Positions 41,286 through 49,725 are shown, numbered from the stretch's first letter. The stretch is DNA of 64,000 bases from Brevundimonas sp. UBA4553 (GCF_002387245.1 NZ_DGLD01000019.1:186001-250000); one strand, 5' to 3'. Notes: generated from the letters alone by a model not told the origin. Numbers and translations: made by a program.

Positions 41286-41307
41286 TTCATGTAACGCGTA
41301 ACATGAA
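41286..41307. promoter_or_regulatory. 22-bp imperfect palindrome at the yjfI start
   Basis: Arms TTCATGT and ACATGAA flank a central ACGCGT; 20 of 22 positions are symmetric. It ends 2 nt from the yjfI start codon and is 110 bp upstream of yjfK, so one bound regulator could control both divergent operons. The protein that binds it is unknown; YjfI itself is a candidate. Confidence 0.6.
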
Positions 41308-41310
41308 CGC

Positions 41311-41339
41311 TTGACATCGGGCAATCCAGCACGGAATTT
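41311..41339 (+). promoter_or_regulatory. Possible housekeeping promoter for yjfKLM
   Basis: TTGACA at 41311-41316 is followed after 17 bp by GAATTT at 41334-41339. The -35 box is perfect and the -10 box is weak. It starts 4 bp after the palindrome and points to yjfK (start 41419). Confidence 0.35.
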
Positions 41340-41418
41340 CAGGCCATGATCCGCATCATTCGGTCGCACCTTCCCTGTCCACTCGCCGTCGGCTCGCAGC
41401 GGGGCTAGATAGTCGCCC

Positions 41419-42066
41419 ATGTTCAAGAAACTTTTCGGACAGTCGGACAAGAGCGAACCCGCGTCACGGCTGGCGACGGTGCGAAACATCACCGTGGGCC
41501 GCACGGTGGCGCTGGATCCTCTGGCCTGGCGTCGTCTGGGCGACGAGACGCATTTCACCCTCGACCGCGACGTGCTGGACATCACGGCGCAGGGCCTGGT
41601 CAGTCTGGACGGCGGGCAGTACGTGCACCGCTTCTACACCGACGATCATGTGATGCTTCAGGCCATGAGCGACGACGCAGCGGGCGCCGAAAGCTATGAC
41701 TTCAGCCTGTTCGTGCCCTGGACCTCGGCCTATCCGCCGGGCGAGCGCGAGCGCCGCATCTGGCGAGACCGGCTGTCGGCGCCGGTCTTCCACGGCGCGG
41801 CCGAGGATTTGCCTGACTATCCGCGCTTCTGGTTCGCCGAGAGCGACGCCATCCAGCCGCCCGTCACCCTGTGGGAGACGATCTGGGACGACCGCGCGGC
41901 GGCGACGCCCTATGCCAAGATTTTCCAGACCTGCATGCTGTACGGTCGCGACCTGGCGGGCGGTCGTGAACTGATGATCGCCCTGGAACAGCAGCCCGAG
42001 GGCGGCGAGACGACACACGAAATCATGATCGGCATTCCGCTGGAAATGGCCGAGTTCCGCGCCTGA
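41419..42066 (+). CDS. yjfK: DUF2491 (YjfK) protein
   Basis: 215 residues, cytosolic. It begins MFKKLFGQSDKSE and matches DUF2491 through HFTLDRDVLDITAQGLVSLD, YVHRFYTDDHVMLQ and ESYDFSLFVPWTSAYPPGE. The function is unknown in any organism I can recall. It is first of a three-gene plus-strand set with the DUF350 and DUF1190 genes, and divergent from yjfI. Confidence 0.9.
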   Translation: MFKKLFGQSDKSEPASRLATVRNITVGRTVALDPLAWRRLGDETHFTLDRDVLDITAQGLVSLDGGQYVHRFYTDDHVMLQAMSDDAAGAESYDFSLFVPWTSAYPPGERERRIWRDRLSAPVFHGAAEDLPDYPRFWFAESDAIQPPVTLWETIWDDRAAATPYAKIFQTCMLYGRDLAGGRELMIALEQQPEGGETTHEIMIGIPLEMAEFRA

Positions 42067-42089
42067 CGGCGCCTGGGGAGACGCAAGAC

Positions 42090-42503
42090 ATGTTCGACTG
42101 GTTCACGTTTCAGCAGGGGGCGATCGCCTTCCTCATCGCCTTCGCCATGGCCGGCGCCTTCACCTTGGCGTTCAAGCTGATCTACCAGTGGGTCACGCCC
42201 TATCACGAGCATATGCTGATCCGGGAGGGCAACACCGCCGCCTCGATCGCCCTGGGCGGCGCATTGATAGGCTACGTCCTGCCTCTCGCCTCGGCTCTGT
42301 CGCACACCGTCAGCCTGATGGAATTCGCGGCCTGGGCGCTGCTGGCCGGCGTCATCCAGATCGTGGTGTTCGTCGCCATCAGCCGCATGGCCTTCCGCAA
42401 CCTGGTGGTCCGCATCGAAGCGGGGGAGATCGCAGCGGCTGTCTATCTGGCCTCCATCTCCATCTGCGTCGGCCTGCTGAACGCCGCCTGCATGACGGCG
42501 TGA
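42090..42503 (+). CDS. yjfL: DUF350 (YjfL) membrane protein
   Basis: 137 residues with four membrane segments. It shows the DUF350 pattern VTPYHEHMLIREGNTAASIA, then GYVLPLASAL, and a second set AGEIAAAVYLASISICVGLL. The ribosome-binding site GGGGAG is 11 nt upstream. It is 23 nt after yjfK. The family is always seen with PspA-like and glutathionylspermidine-synthase-like genes. Confidence 0.9.
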   Translation: MFDWFTFQQGAIAFLIAFAMAGAFTLAFKLIYQWVTPYHEHMLIREGNTAASIALGGALIGYVLPLASALSHTVSLMEFAAWALLAGVIQIVVFVAISRMAFRNLVVRIEAGEIAAAVYLASISICVGLLNAACMTA

Positions 42504-42508
42504 GCGCG

Positions 42509-43126
42509 ATGACCGATCCCAGGGACCTCCCCCAAACCACCACGATGCGCCGGATGAAGCGCTCGCGGGTTCTGCAGGTCAGCAGCCTGATGGCCACCGC
42601 CGGCTTCTCCCTGGCCGCCTGCGGTTCTCCCCAGCGCGTGGCGCCGCCCGAGCCAGAGCCTGTCCAGGTCTACACCTCGCTGGAGGAATGCCGCGCCGCC
42701 AACGACATCTCGGACGCCGAGTGCGACGCGGCCCAGTCCGAGGCGCAGAAGCAGGCGGCGGCGACCGCGCCGCGCTACGCCACCCAGTCCGAATGCGAAG
42801 GCCAGTGGGGCCCCTCGCAGTGCCAGCCGAACAACAGCGGCGGCGGCTCCTTCTTTACGCCCCTCCTGACCGGCTTCATCATCGGCCAGATGCTGGACGG
42901 CGGGCGCTATCGCGGCGGCGGTCCGATGTATCGCGACCGGGACGGCCAGTATTCCAACGGCTACGGCGGGGGATACGCCTATCGGGACTACCGCACGGGC
43001 AAGATCCTGACCAACGGCCGTGAACATGGCGACGTGGCGCGTCAGGCGCCGAGCCGGGTGCAGAGCCGCACCACGGTGGTGTCGCGCGGCGGCTTCGGGG
43101 GCGGTGGGCGCGGCTACGGCGGCTAG
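42509..43126 (+). CDS. yjfM: DUF1190 (YjfM) predicted lipoprotein
   Basis: 205 residues from the ATG at 42509; a GTG at 42500 overlaps yjfL and is also possible. A lipoprotein signal with lipobox LAAC is followed by cysteines in LEECRAANDISDAECD and SECEGQWGPSQCQP, which match the DUF1190 pattern. The C-terminus is low-complexity, rich in Gly, Arg and Tyr. It should be anchored on a membrane outside the cytoplasm. The function is unknown. Confidence 0.88.
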   Translation: MTDPRDLPQTTTMRRMKRSRVLQVSSLMATAGFSLAACGSPQRVAPPEPEPVQVYTSLEECRAANDISDAECDAAQSEAQKQAAATAPRYATQSECEGQWGPSQCQPNNSGGGSFFTPLLTGFIIGQMLDGGRYRGGGPMYRDRDGQYSNGYGGGYAYRDYRTGKILTNGREHGDVARQAPSRVQSRTTVVSRGGFGGGGRGYGG

Positions 43127-43132
43127 GCCAGG

Positions 43133-44890
43133 CTAGCGGCGCCACACCTCGCGGCCTTCCTTCCAGGTGGCCTGCACCTTGATCCCGGCCAGCCTGTCTG
43201 GGGCGATGGTCATGGGATTGTCGCCCAGCAGGGTCAGGTCGGCCAGCTTGCCGACGGCCAGCGAGCCCTTCCTGTCGTCTTCATAGTGCTGCCAGGCGGC
43301 CCACAGGGTCATGGCCTTCAGCGCGATATCCACCGGCACGCGCTCGTCGGGGCCGAGGATGTCGCCCGAGCGGGTGCGGCGGGTGACGGTGGCGGACAGC
43401 ACGCGCATGGCGTCAGGATTGGCCACCGGCGCGTCGTGGTGGCTGGTGAAGCGCATCCCGCGCCGCACGGCCGAGGCGCAGGGCGAGATCCTCTCCGCCC
43501 GGCGCGGCCCCAGCACCGAGTCCCGATGGAAGTCGCCCCAGTAGAAGGTGTGCATGGGGAAGAGGGACGGCACGATGCCCAGCGTCTTCAGATCGTCCAG
43601 TTGATCCATGCGGACGGTCTGCCCGTGGATCAGAACCGGACGGCGGTCACTGGCCCCGTGCCGGCGGGTCGCGTCGCGCACGGCCCCGATCAGCAGGTCG
43701 ATGGCGGCGTCGCCATTGGCGTGCACCTCGATCTGCCAGTCGTTCCGGAAGGCCAGCTCGATCGCGTCCAGAGCCTGTTGCTCCGTCACCGCCGGATAGC
43801 CGCGATAGGACGCCGGCTGGCCCTCGGGCGGGATATAATAGGGCTGGGACAGCCACGCGGTCTTGCCCTGCGGCGAGCCATCCAGCGTCAGCTTGACCCC
43901 GCCGACCCGGAATTTTCCGACGTAGGTCTTTCGATACAGGGGCGTCGCCATGACATCGGTCGAGGTCAGGATGTCGGGGAAGGACAGGATGTCGATCGGC
44001 AGATCGCCGCGCTCGGCCATCTGGGCCATCAGCTGGCAGGTCCCGGTCGAAGAACGCCCGTCCTGCGCGGTGGTGTAGCCGAAGCTGGAGTAGAAGCGCG
44101 CGCCCTCGCGGATCATTTCCATATTGGCCCGGGCGTCCAGCCGGGTGAACAAGGCCCCCATGACGGCGAAGTGGGCGGTTTCCTCCATCACCCCGTTCGG
44201 CTCTTGCGAGCCCGCCTCGCGGCGGAAGGCGCCGCCGTCGGGATTGGCCGTCGAGGCGGTGACGCCCGCCGCCGCCAAGGCTGCGCTGTTGGCCGCGCCC
44301 AGGTGGCCGGACTGGTGAATGAACAGGATCGGCACGCTGTCGGAGATGGCGTCTAGGTCTGTCCGCGTTGGGTGGCGACCTTCCTTGAGCTGGGAGTCGT
44401 CGTAACCGAAGCCGATGACCAGCCGGGTGTCGCGGACCAGTTGCTCCTGCGCGTTCATCCAGTCGCGGGTGATGCGCTGCAGGGCCGCGATGTCATTTCC
44501 CTCGCCGTCTGGAGCGGGCAGCAGGTTGGCGTAGCGCGCCTGCAACCCCACCATGGAGACGTGGCCGTGCGGATCGAAGAAGCCGGGCGCCAGGGTGCGC
44601 CCGTCCAGGTTCACTGTCTCGACGTTGCGGCCTGCGGCGGCCCGTGCGGCGTCCAGCGAGCCGACGGCGACGATGACGCCGTTCCGCACCGCTATGGCCT
44701 CGGCGCTCGGGGCGGCGTCGTCCATCGTCAGGATCGGCCCGCCGGTGAAGATGGTGGCCGAAGGCGTCTGGGCCATGCTGCGGCCTCCCAGCAAGGCGGC
44801 GCCGGCCGCCGCGCCGGCGCCTGACAGCAGGCTGCGGCGATGGGGCGAGGATCGCCGGACAGACTCAGGGTCGATGACGCCAGACGGCAT
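43133..44890 (-). CDS. Tat-exported amidohydrolase (YtcJ-like)
   Basis: 585 residues. The N-terminus has a twin-arginine signal (HRRSLLSGAGAAAGAALLGG). The amidohydrolase barrel has the metal-binding DPHGHVSMVG, a long insert, EVHANGDAAIDLL, LIHGQTVRMD and FTSHHDAPVANPDAM, with GKLADLTLLGDNP near the end. This is the YtcJ/AepA-like family of metal hydrolases with varied amide substrates. The substrate cannot be predicted. It stands alone, with its stop 6 bp from the yjfM stop. Confidence 0.92.
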   Translation of the reverse strand: MPSGVIDPESVRRSSPHRRSLLSGAGAAAGAALLGGRSMAQTPSATIFTGGPILTMDDAAPSAEAIAVRNGVIVAVGSLDAARAAAGRNVETVNLDGRTLAPGFFDPHGHVSMVGLQARYANLLPAPDGEGNDIAALQRITRDWMNAQEQLVRDTRLVIGFGYDDSQLKEGRHPTRTDLDAISDSVPILFIHQSGHLGAANSAALAAAGVTASTANPDGGAFRREAGSQEPNGVMEETAHFAVMGALFTRLDARANMEMIREGARFYSSFGYTTAQDGRSSTGTCQLMAQMAERGDLPIDILSFPDILTSTDVMATPLYRKTYVGKFRVGGVKLTLDGSPQGKTAWLSQPYYIPPEGQPASYRGYPAVTEQQALDAIELAFRNDWQIEVHANGDAAIDLLIGAVRDATRRHGASDRRPVLIHGQTVRMDQLDDLKTLGIVPSLFPMHTFYWGDFHRDSVLGPRRAERISPCASAVRRGMRFTSHHDAPVANPDAMRVLSATVTRRTRSGDILGPDERVPVDIALKAMTLWAAWQHYEDDRKGSLAVGKLADLTLLGDNPMTIAPDRLAGIKVQATWKEGREVWRR

Positions 44891-44989
44891 GGCTCGCTCC
44901 TCTTCTGCCGGGACGCTACGCCTAAACCGCGACGTTCGATAGCGCAGCCGCTGAACGCGACGCTGGCCGGTCTGTCAGAAAGGAGGAAA

Positions 44990-45034
44990 TGGTGGACGCG
45001 ACAGGGATTGAACCTGTGACCCCCTCGGTGTGAA
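44990..45034 (-). tRNA. 3' half of a tRNA-Val(CAC): attachment-site remnant
   Basis: On the minus strand the sequence runs from the anticodon loop (TTCACAC, anticodon CAC) through the T arm (ACAGG-TTCAATC-CCTGT) to the acceptor strand CGCGTCC and ACCA. The 5' half (D arm and 5' acceptor strand) is absent and unrelated sequence follows. A partial tRNA copied to an element boundary is the standard mark of integration into a tRNA 3' end. The integrase gene starts 180 bp away. The intact tRNA should be at the other end of the element. Confidence 0.85.
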
Positions 45035-45039
45035 TCCTA

Positions 45040-45165
45040 TTTGAGCGGTTTCAGGCTTTTTCAAAACGCTTCGATTTTTGAAACAACTTGCTGTTTTAGC
45101 AGTATTTATTTCTTGGTCCCTATTTCAGACGTTTTCAGGCTGTTTCGTTTTCGGCGCCCCCCTAA
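45040..45165. repeat. Integrase leader region with arm-like repeats (copy 1)
   Basis: An AT-rich stretch between the tRNA fragment and the integrase gene. TTTCAGGCTTTTTC near 45049 and TTCAGGCTGTTTC near 45134 form direct repeats, as expected of integrase arm sites. A diverged second copy of the whole stretch is at 53010-53135. Confidence 0.6.
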
Positions 45166-45214
45166 CGCCCCCCTTGGTGTACTACGAGGGGGTCAGAAGT
45201 GATTTGGGGGAGAA

Positions 45215-46531
45215 ATGCCTCAGGATCCCGTGCGTACAGATCGCCAGATCGCCGCCCTGAAGCCGCGCGACGGGCGGTACGAGGTGGCTGTGGCGGATAG
45301 CCGCGGCCTCTATGTCCGCGTCTGGCCTACCGGGGCGAAGGGCTTCGAACTTCGATACACCGCCGAGAATGGGAAACGGCGACGTCACGTCCTGGGCGCC
45401 TACCCGGACATCACCCTTGCTGAGGCTCGCCGTCTGGCCGCCACGGCCCGGGTCGCTGTCACCGGCGGGACGGATCCGGTCGCTGAACGCAGGTCGCGTC
45501 GTGAGGAAGCAAGGACAGGAGAGACGCTTGAAGATCTGGCCGAGGCCTACTGGAGAGCGGCGAGCAAGGGCCTCCACGGCGGGCGGCGACGTCCCAAGCA
45601 GGCGAGGACCATCGAGTCCGAACGTTCGCTCTTTCGTCGCTATATTCAGCCAGCTCTCGGCGACATGAGGTTTGCGTCCATCAGGCGCACCGACATCCGC
45701 ATCTTCATGCGGGATCTGGCGGCCAACAGCGGCCTGGCCCCGGCCAGCCTGGCCTCGGTCGGGGGCGTCCTCCTGGGCGTTCTGGGCTTTGCGGTTTACG
45801 AGGATCGCCTTGAAGCCAATCCGGCCTATGGACTGACCAGGCCTCTTGCGCTCATTCCCCGTGAACGGATGTTTGACGACGAGGCGCTGCGAATACTCTG
45901 GCAGGAGGCGTCGCTGGCGTCGCTGCCCCGGGCTCCCGGCGAGAAGACGGCCGGCATGCATGCTCGCCTCGACGCCCCCACGGGCCTGGCGATCCAGTTT
46001 CTTATGACGACCCTCACGCGACGGTCCGAAGCCGCCGAGGCGCTTTGGAGCGAGATCGATATGGACAGCGCAGTCTGGACGATTCCCTCGCATCGCACCA
46101 AGGCGCGACATGTTCATGTCGTGCCTCTCCCAGAGGAAGCCCTGGCCATCTTGCGACGGGCGCGGGCGTTGTATCCGAGGAGCCCCTGGGTGTTCCCGGC
46201 GCCGCGAAACAGGACGGGGCCGGTGGATTCCCGCGCCCTGACCAGAGCGGTCGTCCGTACCTGCACGCGTCGCAACCTTGTGCCGGGGTCGCCTCACGAC
46301 GTGCGCCGGTCGGGCGCAACCACCTTGACCGGCAGGTACGGGGTGGGGCGTTTTATCGTCGGTCATCTTCTGGGACATACTGTACGGGACGGCGCGACCG
46401 TCACTGGCGTGTACGACCGTTACAGCTACATGGCGGAGAAACGCGCGGCCCTTCAGTTATGGGCCAGTCATATCGCCAATCTGAAACCCTCCAAATCAGA
46501 CGGTGGGACTGACCAGCCAAGCCGGGATTAG
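45215..46531 (+). CDS. Tyrosine-type integrase of the P4-like prophage/island family
   Basis: 438 residues. The N-terminal arm-binding domain (RDGRYEVAVADSRGLYVRVW, then HVLGAYPDITLAEARRLA) is typical of P4-type integrases (DUF4102-like). The catalytic domain has the first Arg in TTLTRRSEAAEALW, HDVRR (H361, R364), HLLGH (H388) and the nucleophile region YDRYSYMAEKR (Y403 or its neighbours). It should recombine at the tRNA-Val 3' end seen just upstream. The start at 45215 fits the family. Confidence 0.93.
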   Translation: MPQDPVRTDRQIAALKPRDGRYEVAVADSRGLYVRVWPTGAKGFELRYTAENGKRRRHVLGAYPDITLAEARRLAATARVAVTGGTDPVAERRSRREEARTGETLEDLAEAYWRAASKGLHGGRRRPKQARTIESERSLFRRYIQPALGDMRFASIRRTDIRIFMRDLAANSGLAPASLASVGGVLLGVLGFAVYEDRLEANPAYGLTRPLALIPRERMFDDEALRILWQEASLASLPRAPGEKTAGMHARLDAPTGLAIQFLMTTLTRRSEAAEALWSEIDMDSAVWTIPSHRTKARHVHVVPLPEEALAILRRARALYPRSPWVFPAPRNRTGPVDSRALTRAVVRTCTRRNLVPGSPHDVRRSGATTLTGRYGVGRFIVGHLLGHTVRDGATVTGVYDRYSYMAEKRAALQLWASHIANLKPSKSDGGTDQPSRD

Positions 46532-47189
46532 AGGCGCATCCTCAATCATCAAAACGGCGGCGATGCTTCGTGGCTGGCGGCCGGGTCGGCGCTTCTTCCA
46601 ACCAAAAGCGGGGGGCGACGGGGAAGAAGACGGCCGGTTACGCCAAAGGGGGGCAATCACGGAGCCGGCCGTCTGCCGATCTTCCCGAGAAGAATCCGCA
46701 TTCAGACAACGTTCGGCTTCGGCCGGGCCGCTCCCTTGGTCGGGTACCGGACTTAGCGGCTCCGGCCGACAGCGAAATGCGTGCATTGAAAAGCGTGACG
46801 GAGCGGGCCGTCCGGCTCGGCGTTTGCTCCTGAGTTGCAAGGAGCAGACGCCGAGCCGGACGGCCAGACTTTCAGGACCGTGGAACTCCCGGCGCTTCCG
46901 GGAAGACTGGGTGAGATCGACGCCCTCCTCCGGGCGGCGAGATCGTCCGGAGGCGCAAGCGGCGAGCGGGCCGTTCTGGATGAAATCTCCCGTATCATCG
47001 CCCGTTCCGGAGGTGAGACCTACCAGAAGCCGCTTGGCTGAGGCCGTCCCGCTCGCGCGGTGCGACGAATTCAATCCGCGCGGCCAGCCCTGTAGTCCGG
47101 CGCAGATCAAGGCCGAGCCCGCCGCTTACGCGTCCGGGAGTTCAGGACGTCGCGCGCCTCCTGCGCCCCCCTTGTCGGCGATCGCCAAT
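46532..47189. other. Region without a confident gene after the integrase
   Basis: About 650 bp of very GC-rich DNA. Frames are open on both strands but none shows a family pattern or a good start. A weak candidate is the TTG frame 46835-47041, which ends AVLDEISRIIARSGGETYQK. The main structure is a 26-bp inverted repeat at 46806-46865. The rest looks like decayed sequence. Confidence 0.4.
46806..46865. repeat. 26-bp inverted repeat, long hairpin
   Basis: 46806-46831 pairs with 46840-46865 with a single mismatch around an 8-nt loop. The outer arm reads GGCCGTCCGGCTCGGCGT. No T-run follows on either strand, so it is not a normal terminator. It may be a recombination or replication structure or part of a small RNA. 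Confidence 0.75.
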
Positions 47190-47645
47190 GACGCGGTCAC
47201 CGGGGGGAAGACGCCCGGAACGCCTGCGAGAACAAAGAAGAGAAACCGTCTTCCACGAGGGGCTGGCCGACGAGCCCGAACCCCGTCACCTGCCGCTCTT
47301 GCTGGACACCCTGATCGACCTCGCCGGCCACCGGCGATGGATCGCCGGCTTGGGGCGTCGGACCGCGGTGGCGCGGCTCGCCCATCTCCCGTGGGAACTC
47401 TATTTCCGCCTGGAGATCGCCCATCGCGCAGGAAGGGGCAGGATGGCCCTGCCGCTGAGCCACGCCGTGTTCGCGGACGTCCTCGGTTTTCCGACGTCTA
47501 CGTCAATCGGTCCATCGCCCAGCGTCAAGGATCGGGACCGGTCAGGCGGGCGGGACGCGCTGTCGAGATCTGCGAGCGGGCGGCCCGGGTCGGGCAGGCG
47601 GGGTTAGACCCCGCCTGTCTGAGGCTGACAAGGGCGCCGGTCTAG
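47190..47645 (+). pseudogene. Decayed Crp/Fnr-family regulator (C-terminal half)
   Basis: One frame reads WIAGLGRRTAVARLAHLPWE, then LPLSHAVFADVLGF, the usual Crp/Fnr stretch before the helix-turn-helix. After a frameshift near 47488 another frame continues SDVYVNRSIAQRQGSGPVRR, then AGRAVEICE and AGLDPACLRL, the recognition helix and tail. The effector-binding N-terminal half is missing. It lines up end to end with the intact paralogue at 51949-52971. Confidence 0.82.
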
Positions 47646-48142
47646 GATTGCCGGAGCTCGAAATCGCCCAGGACGAGGCCCGAGGGGCGGCGGCTGCGGA
47701 ATTTCCACAGGGAAGCCGGCTCCGGAACCGGGACGACCGAAAGACTGTCCAGCCCGGTCAGCCGTTCCTTCAGATCGGTCTCGCAATATTTGTCCCTGGG
47801 CAGGGAGCCGAGCCGCTCAAAGGGACCGTTCGGACCCTCTTCGAGGGCGGCGTGGTCCCGCCATAGGCGCCGCCATTGCCGGATCCAGGCGCGCGTCGCC
47901 AGGATCTCGGACGGCGTCGTGGTCTCCACCTCGCCTGCGACGACCCGCATCAGATCCATGATCGCGATCAGGTCGTCCACGACCGAGCGGTCGATATCGA
48001 CATAGCGGGGGTAAAGCAGTTCCTCGCGGATGATGGAGACCATGGCGAACAGCCGGCAGAGTTCGGCAGGGCTGTCCGCGCCGGTCTCCGACTCGAGATG
48101 ATCCTTGAAGCGACTGTCGAGATAGCGGAGCCCGGCGAGCAT
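47642..48142 (-). CDS. Hypothetical protein, helical, unrecognised family
   Basis: 166 residues from the ATG at 48142, which has AAAGGAGG 7 nt upstream, one of the best ribosome-binding sites in the island; a TTG two codons earlier is in frame. The protein begins MLAGLRYLDSRFKDHLESET and is predicted mainly helical, with acidic and basic stretches and no signal or membrane segment. Its stop overlaps the decayed crp/fnr end. No family or function was recognised. Confidence 0.7.
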   Translation of the reverse strand: MLAGLRYLDSRFKDHLESETGADSPAELCRLFAMVSIIREELLYPRYVDIDRSVVDDLIAIMDLMRVVAGEVETTTPSEILATRAWIRQWRRLWRDHAALEEGPNGPFERLGSLPRDKYCETDLKERLTGLDSLSVVPVPEPASLWKFRSRRPSGLVLGDFELRQS

Positions 48143-48252
48143 GTTCAAACCTCCTTTGCGGAGCAGGGACGGGACTGAAAGCCGTCCGTCCGCGCCGCGG
48201 CGCCCAGAGTCCGCTTTTGGTCACTGGCGGGGAAAGGGGCCAGGTAACCCCC

Positions 48253-48965
48253 ATGGATCAGAGCCGCCAGGCGAGGCGCCGGTCGTTTCGCAACACCTGC
48301 AGCAGGCAGGAAGGCCTCGACGATCTGGTGCTCGCGCGCCGAAACCATTTCAAATTCGTGCGGGGCGAGCTCGAAGGTCTCGGTCATGACGCGCGCCGCC
48401 TTCATCTGGCCGAGACCCGGGACGCCTGGGGCGGTCTGCTGATCGAGGCGCGGTCGCTTGATTTCGAGCGCCTGGTCCTGGCGACGGGCGCCGGAAGCCA
48501 TCTGTTCGACAGGCCCGGCGCGGCCGAACACGCCTGTCTGCTGGAGGACGTGGCGGATGCCGAGGCCTTTCATCGCCGGCTGGCCGCGCTCTTCCTGTCA
48601 TCGGCCTACGACGGTCGCCGCCTGCTCAGGATCGCCATTGTGGGCGCCGGGCGACCGGGGTCGAACTCGCCACAGAGCTTCTCGAGGGACATGCGGTCCT
48701 GTCGGCGGCGCTCGACCCGACGGAACGGGTTCACCCTCGGAGTGACGGTGGCGGAGGCCGCGCCGCGCATACTCGGCGGTCTTCCCGAGACGGGCGCCGA
48801 CAAGGCTGGCCAAGCGTTGCGGGCGCGCGGCGTCCGAACCCTCGGGCCTATATGACCCTTCACCTGCAGCACCACCGCGTCGTCGTGGGCCTGCGCAGGA
48901 CCGTCCTGCTGGCTCTAAGCCGCTTGTTCCACCGCCGGGTCTCGGGACGACTCAAGCTTCATTGA
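48253..48965 (+). pseudogene. ndh: Decayed type II NADH dehydrogenase
   Basis: Fragments of NDH-2 occur in order but in different frames: LARRNHFKFVRGELEGLG, then FERLVLATGAGSHLFDRPGA, CLLEDVADAEAFHRRLAA and RIAIVGAG. A 1-nt loss near 48652 moves the match ATGVELATELLEG to another frame. The first frame resumes at VAEAAPRILGGLPE, a gap follows, then LLALSRLFHRRVSGRLKLH with a TGA at 48963-48965. The N-terminal FAD-binding part is also missing. It cannot make a working enzyme. Confidence 0.8.
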
Positions 48966-48999
48966 CGAGAATGACGATGCCATCGGACGGCCGGGGCGT

Positions 49000-49152
49000 T
49001 CAGGCGCGCCGGGTCGGAGCCGGCCGCCGGGGCGCCGCCGGGCTTCTGGCCCCGCCCGAGCGGCGCATCAGCGGCGTTCGGCCGAAGAAGAAGCCCAGCA
49101 ACCGGCCGAGAAGACCGCCCCGTCTTTTCGTTTCGGATTCCGCTCTGGACAT
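49000..49152 (-). CDS. Possible small basic protein
   Basis: 50 residues from an ATG at 49152 with AGGA nearby. It begins MSRAESETKRRGGLLGRLLG and has a short hydrophobic patch (LLGFFFG), then an Arg/Pro/Ala-rich tail. No family was recognised. In this GC-rich region a chance frame of this size is quite possible, so this is a weak call. Confidence 0.3.
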   Translation of the reverse strand: MSRAESETKRRGGLLGRLLGFFFGRTPLMRRSGGARSPAAPRRPAPTRRA

Positions 49153-49429
49153 GAAGCCATCCTGACCCTGGGCGCAGGGGCGCCAACAACATGGGTTAGG
49201 AAGGCCGGTCTCCGTCAGCGCGGAGAATGGGCTCGCCGAAGATGCGGGCGCCATGCCCGGATGCCCGGACTTGCGGTCTGGCCGGAACCGGCGGTCTGGT
49301 GCCGTGATCCGTCTCCGGCGGCGATGCGCCCGGAACGCCCAGGCCGCCGAAGCGCTAACCGGACAGGTCAGGCGCCGGACAGGTTCGGCGCGGTCGAGGA
49401 AACCGCCCCGAACCCGCAGAGGAACGGAT

Positions 49430-49678
49430 ATGAAATTCTATGCGATCACTGCCGCCGACGCCCAGGGGGTCGAACGAAAGCTGAGGGCGCCTTCCCCGAC
49501 GGATGTCCAGGCGGCGGACGCCGCCGCTCCCTTGATGAAAACCGGAGAGTCCGTCCATTTGATCCGCGAGACGCCGGACGACGGTCTTCAACGCGCCGAT
49601 GGTCCGCCCCCCAGGACCCAGGCCGGGGAGCTGGCGCCGACCACGCCGGGCATGGCGGCGCGTCGCGATCCTTCATGA
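49430..49678 (+). CDS. Small hypothetical protein
   Basis: 82 residues from the ATG at 49430 with GAGGAA at the right distance. It starts MKFYAITAADAQGVERKL, a beta-strand-like opening followed by an acidic, Ala-rich helix and a Pro-rich tail. No signal peptide and no recognised family are seen. Its scale and style resemble the small protein at 57090-57302, but the sequences do not clearly align. It ends 47 nt before the DUF72 start. Confidence 0.55.
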   Translation: MKFYAITAADAQGVERKLRAPSPTDVQAADAAAPLMKTGESVHLIRETPDDGLQRADGPPPRTQAGELAPTTPGMAARRDPS

Positions 49679-49725
49679 TCCCGGGCGGCTGGTCCGGCAG
49701 CCCGGATGACGGCAGCGGCGACGGG

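Noticed and set aside
44985..45075. A complete tRNA gene at the integrase side
   Set aside because: Only the half from anticodon loop to CCA is present. The sequence beyond cannot form a D arm or the 5' acceptor strand GGACGCG.
46503..47645. A 380-residue plus-strand frame after the integrase as one real protein
   Set aside because: Only its last 50 residues match anything (the Crp/Fnr recognition helix region). The rest is Arg/Pro/Gly-rich, and the preceding Crp/Fnr part is in another frame.
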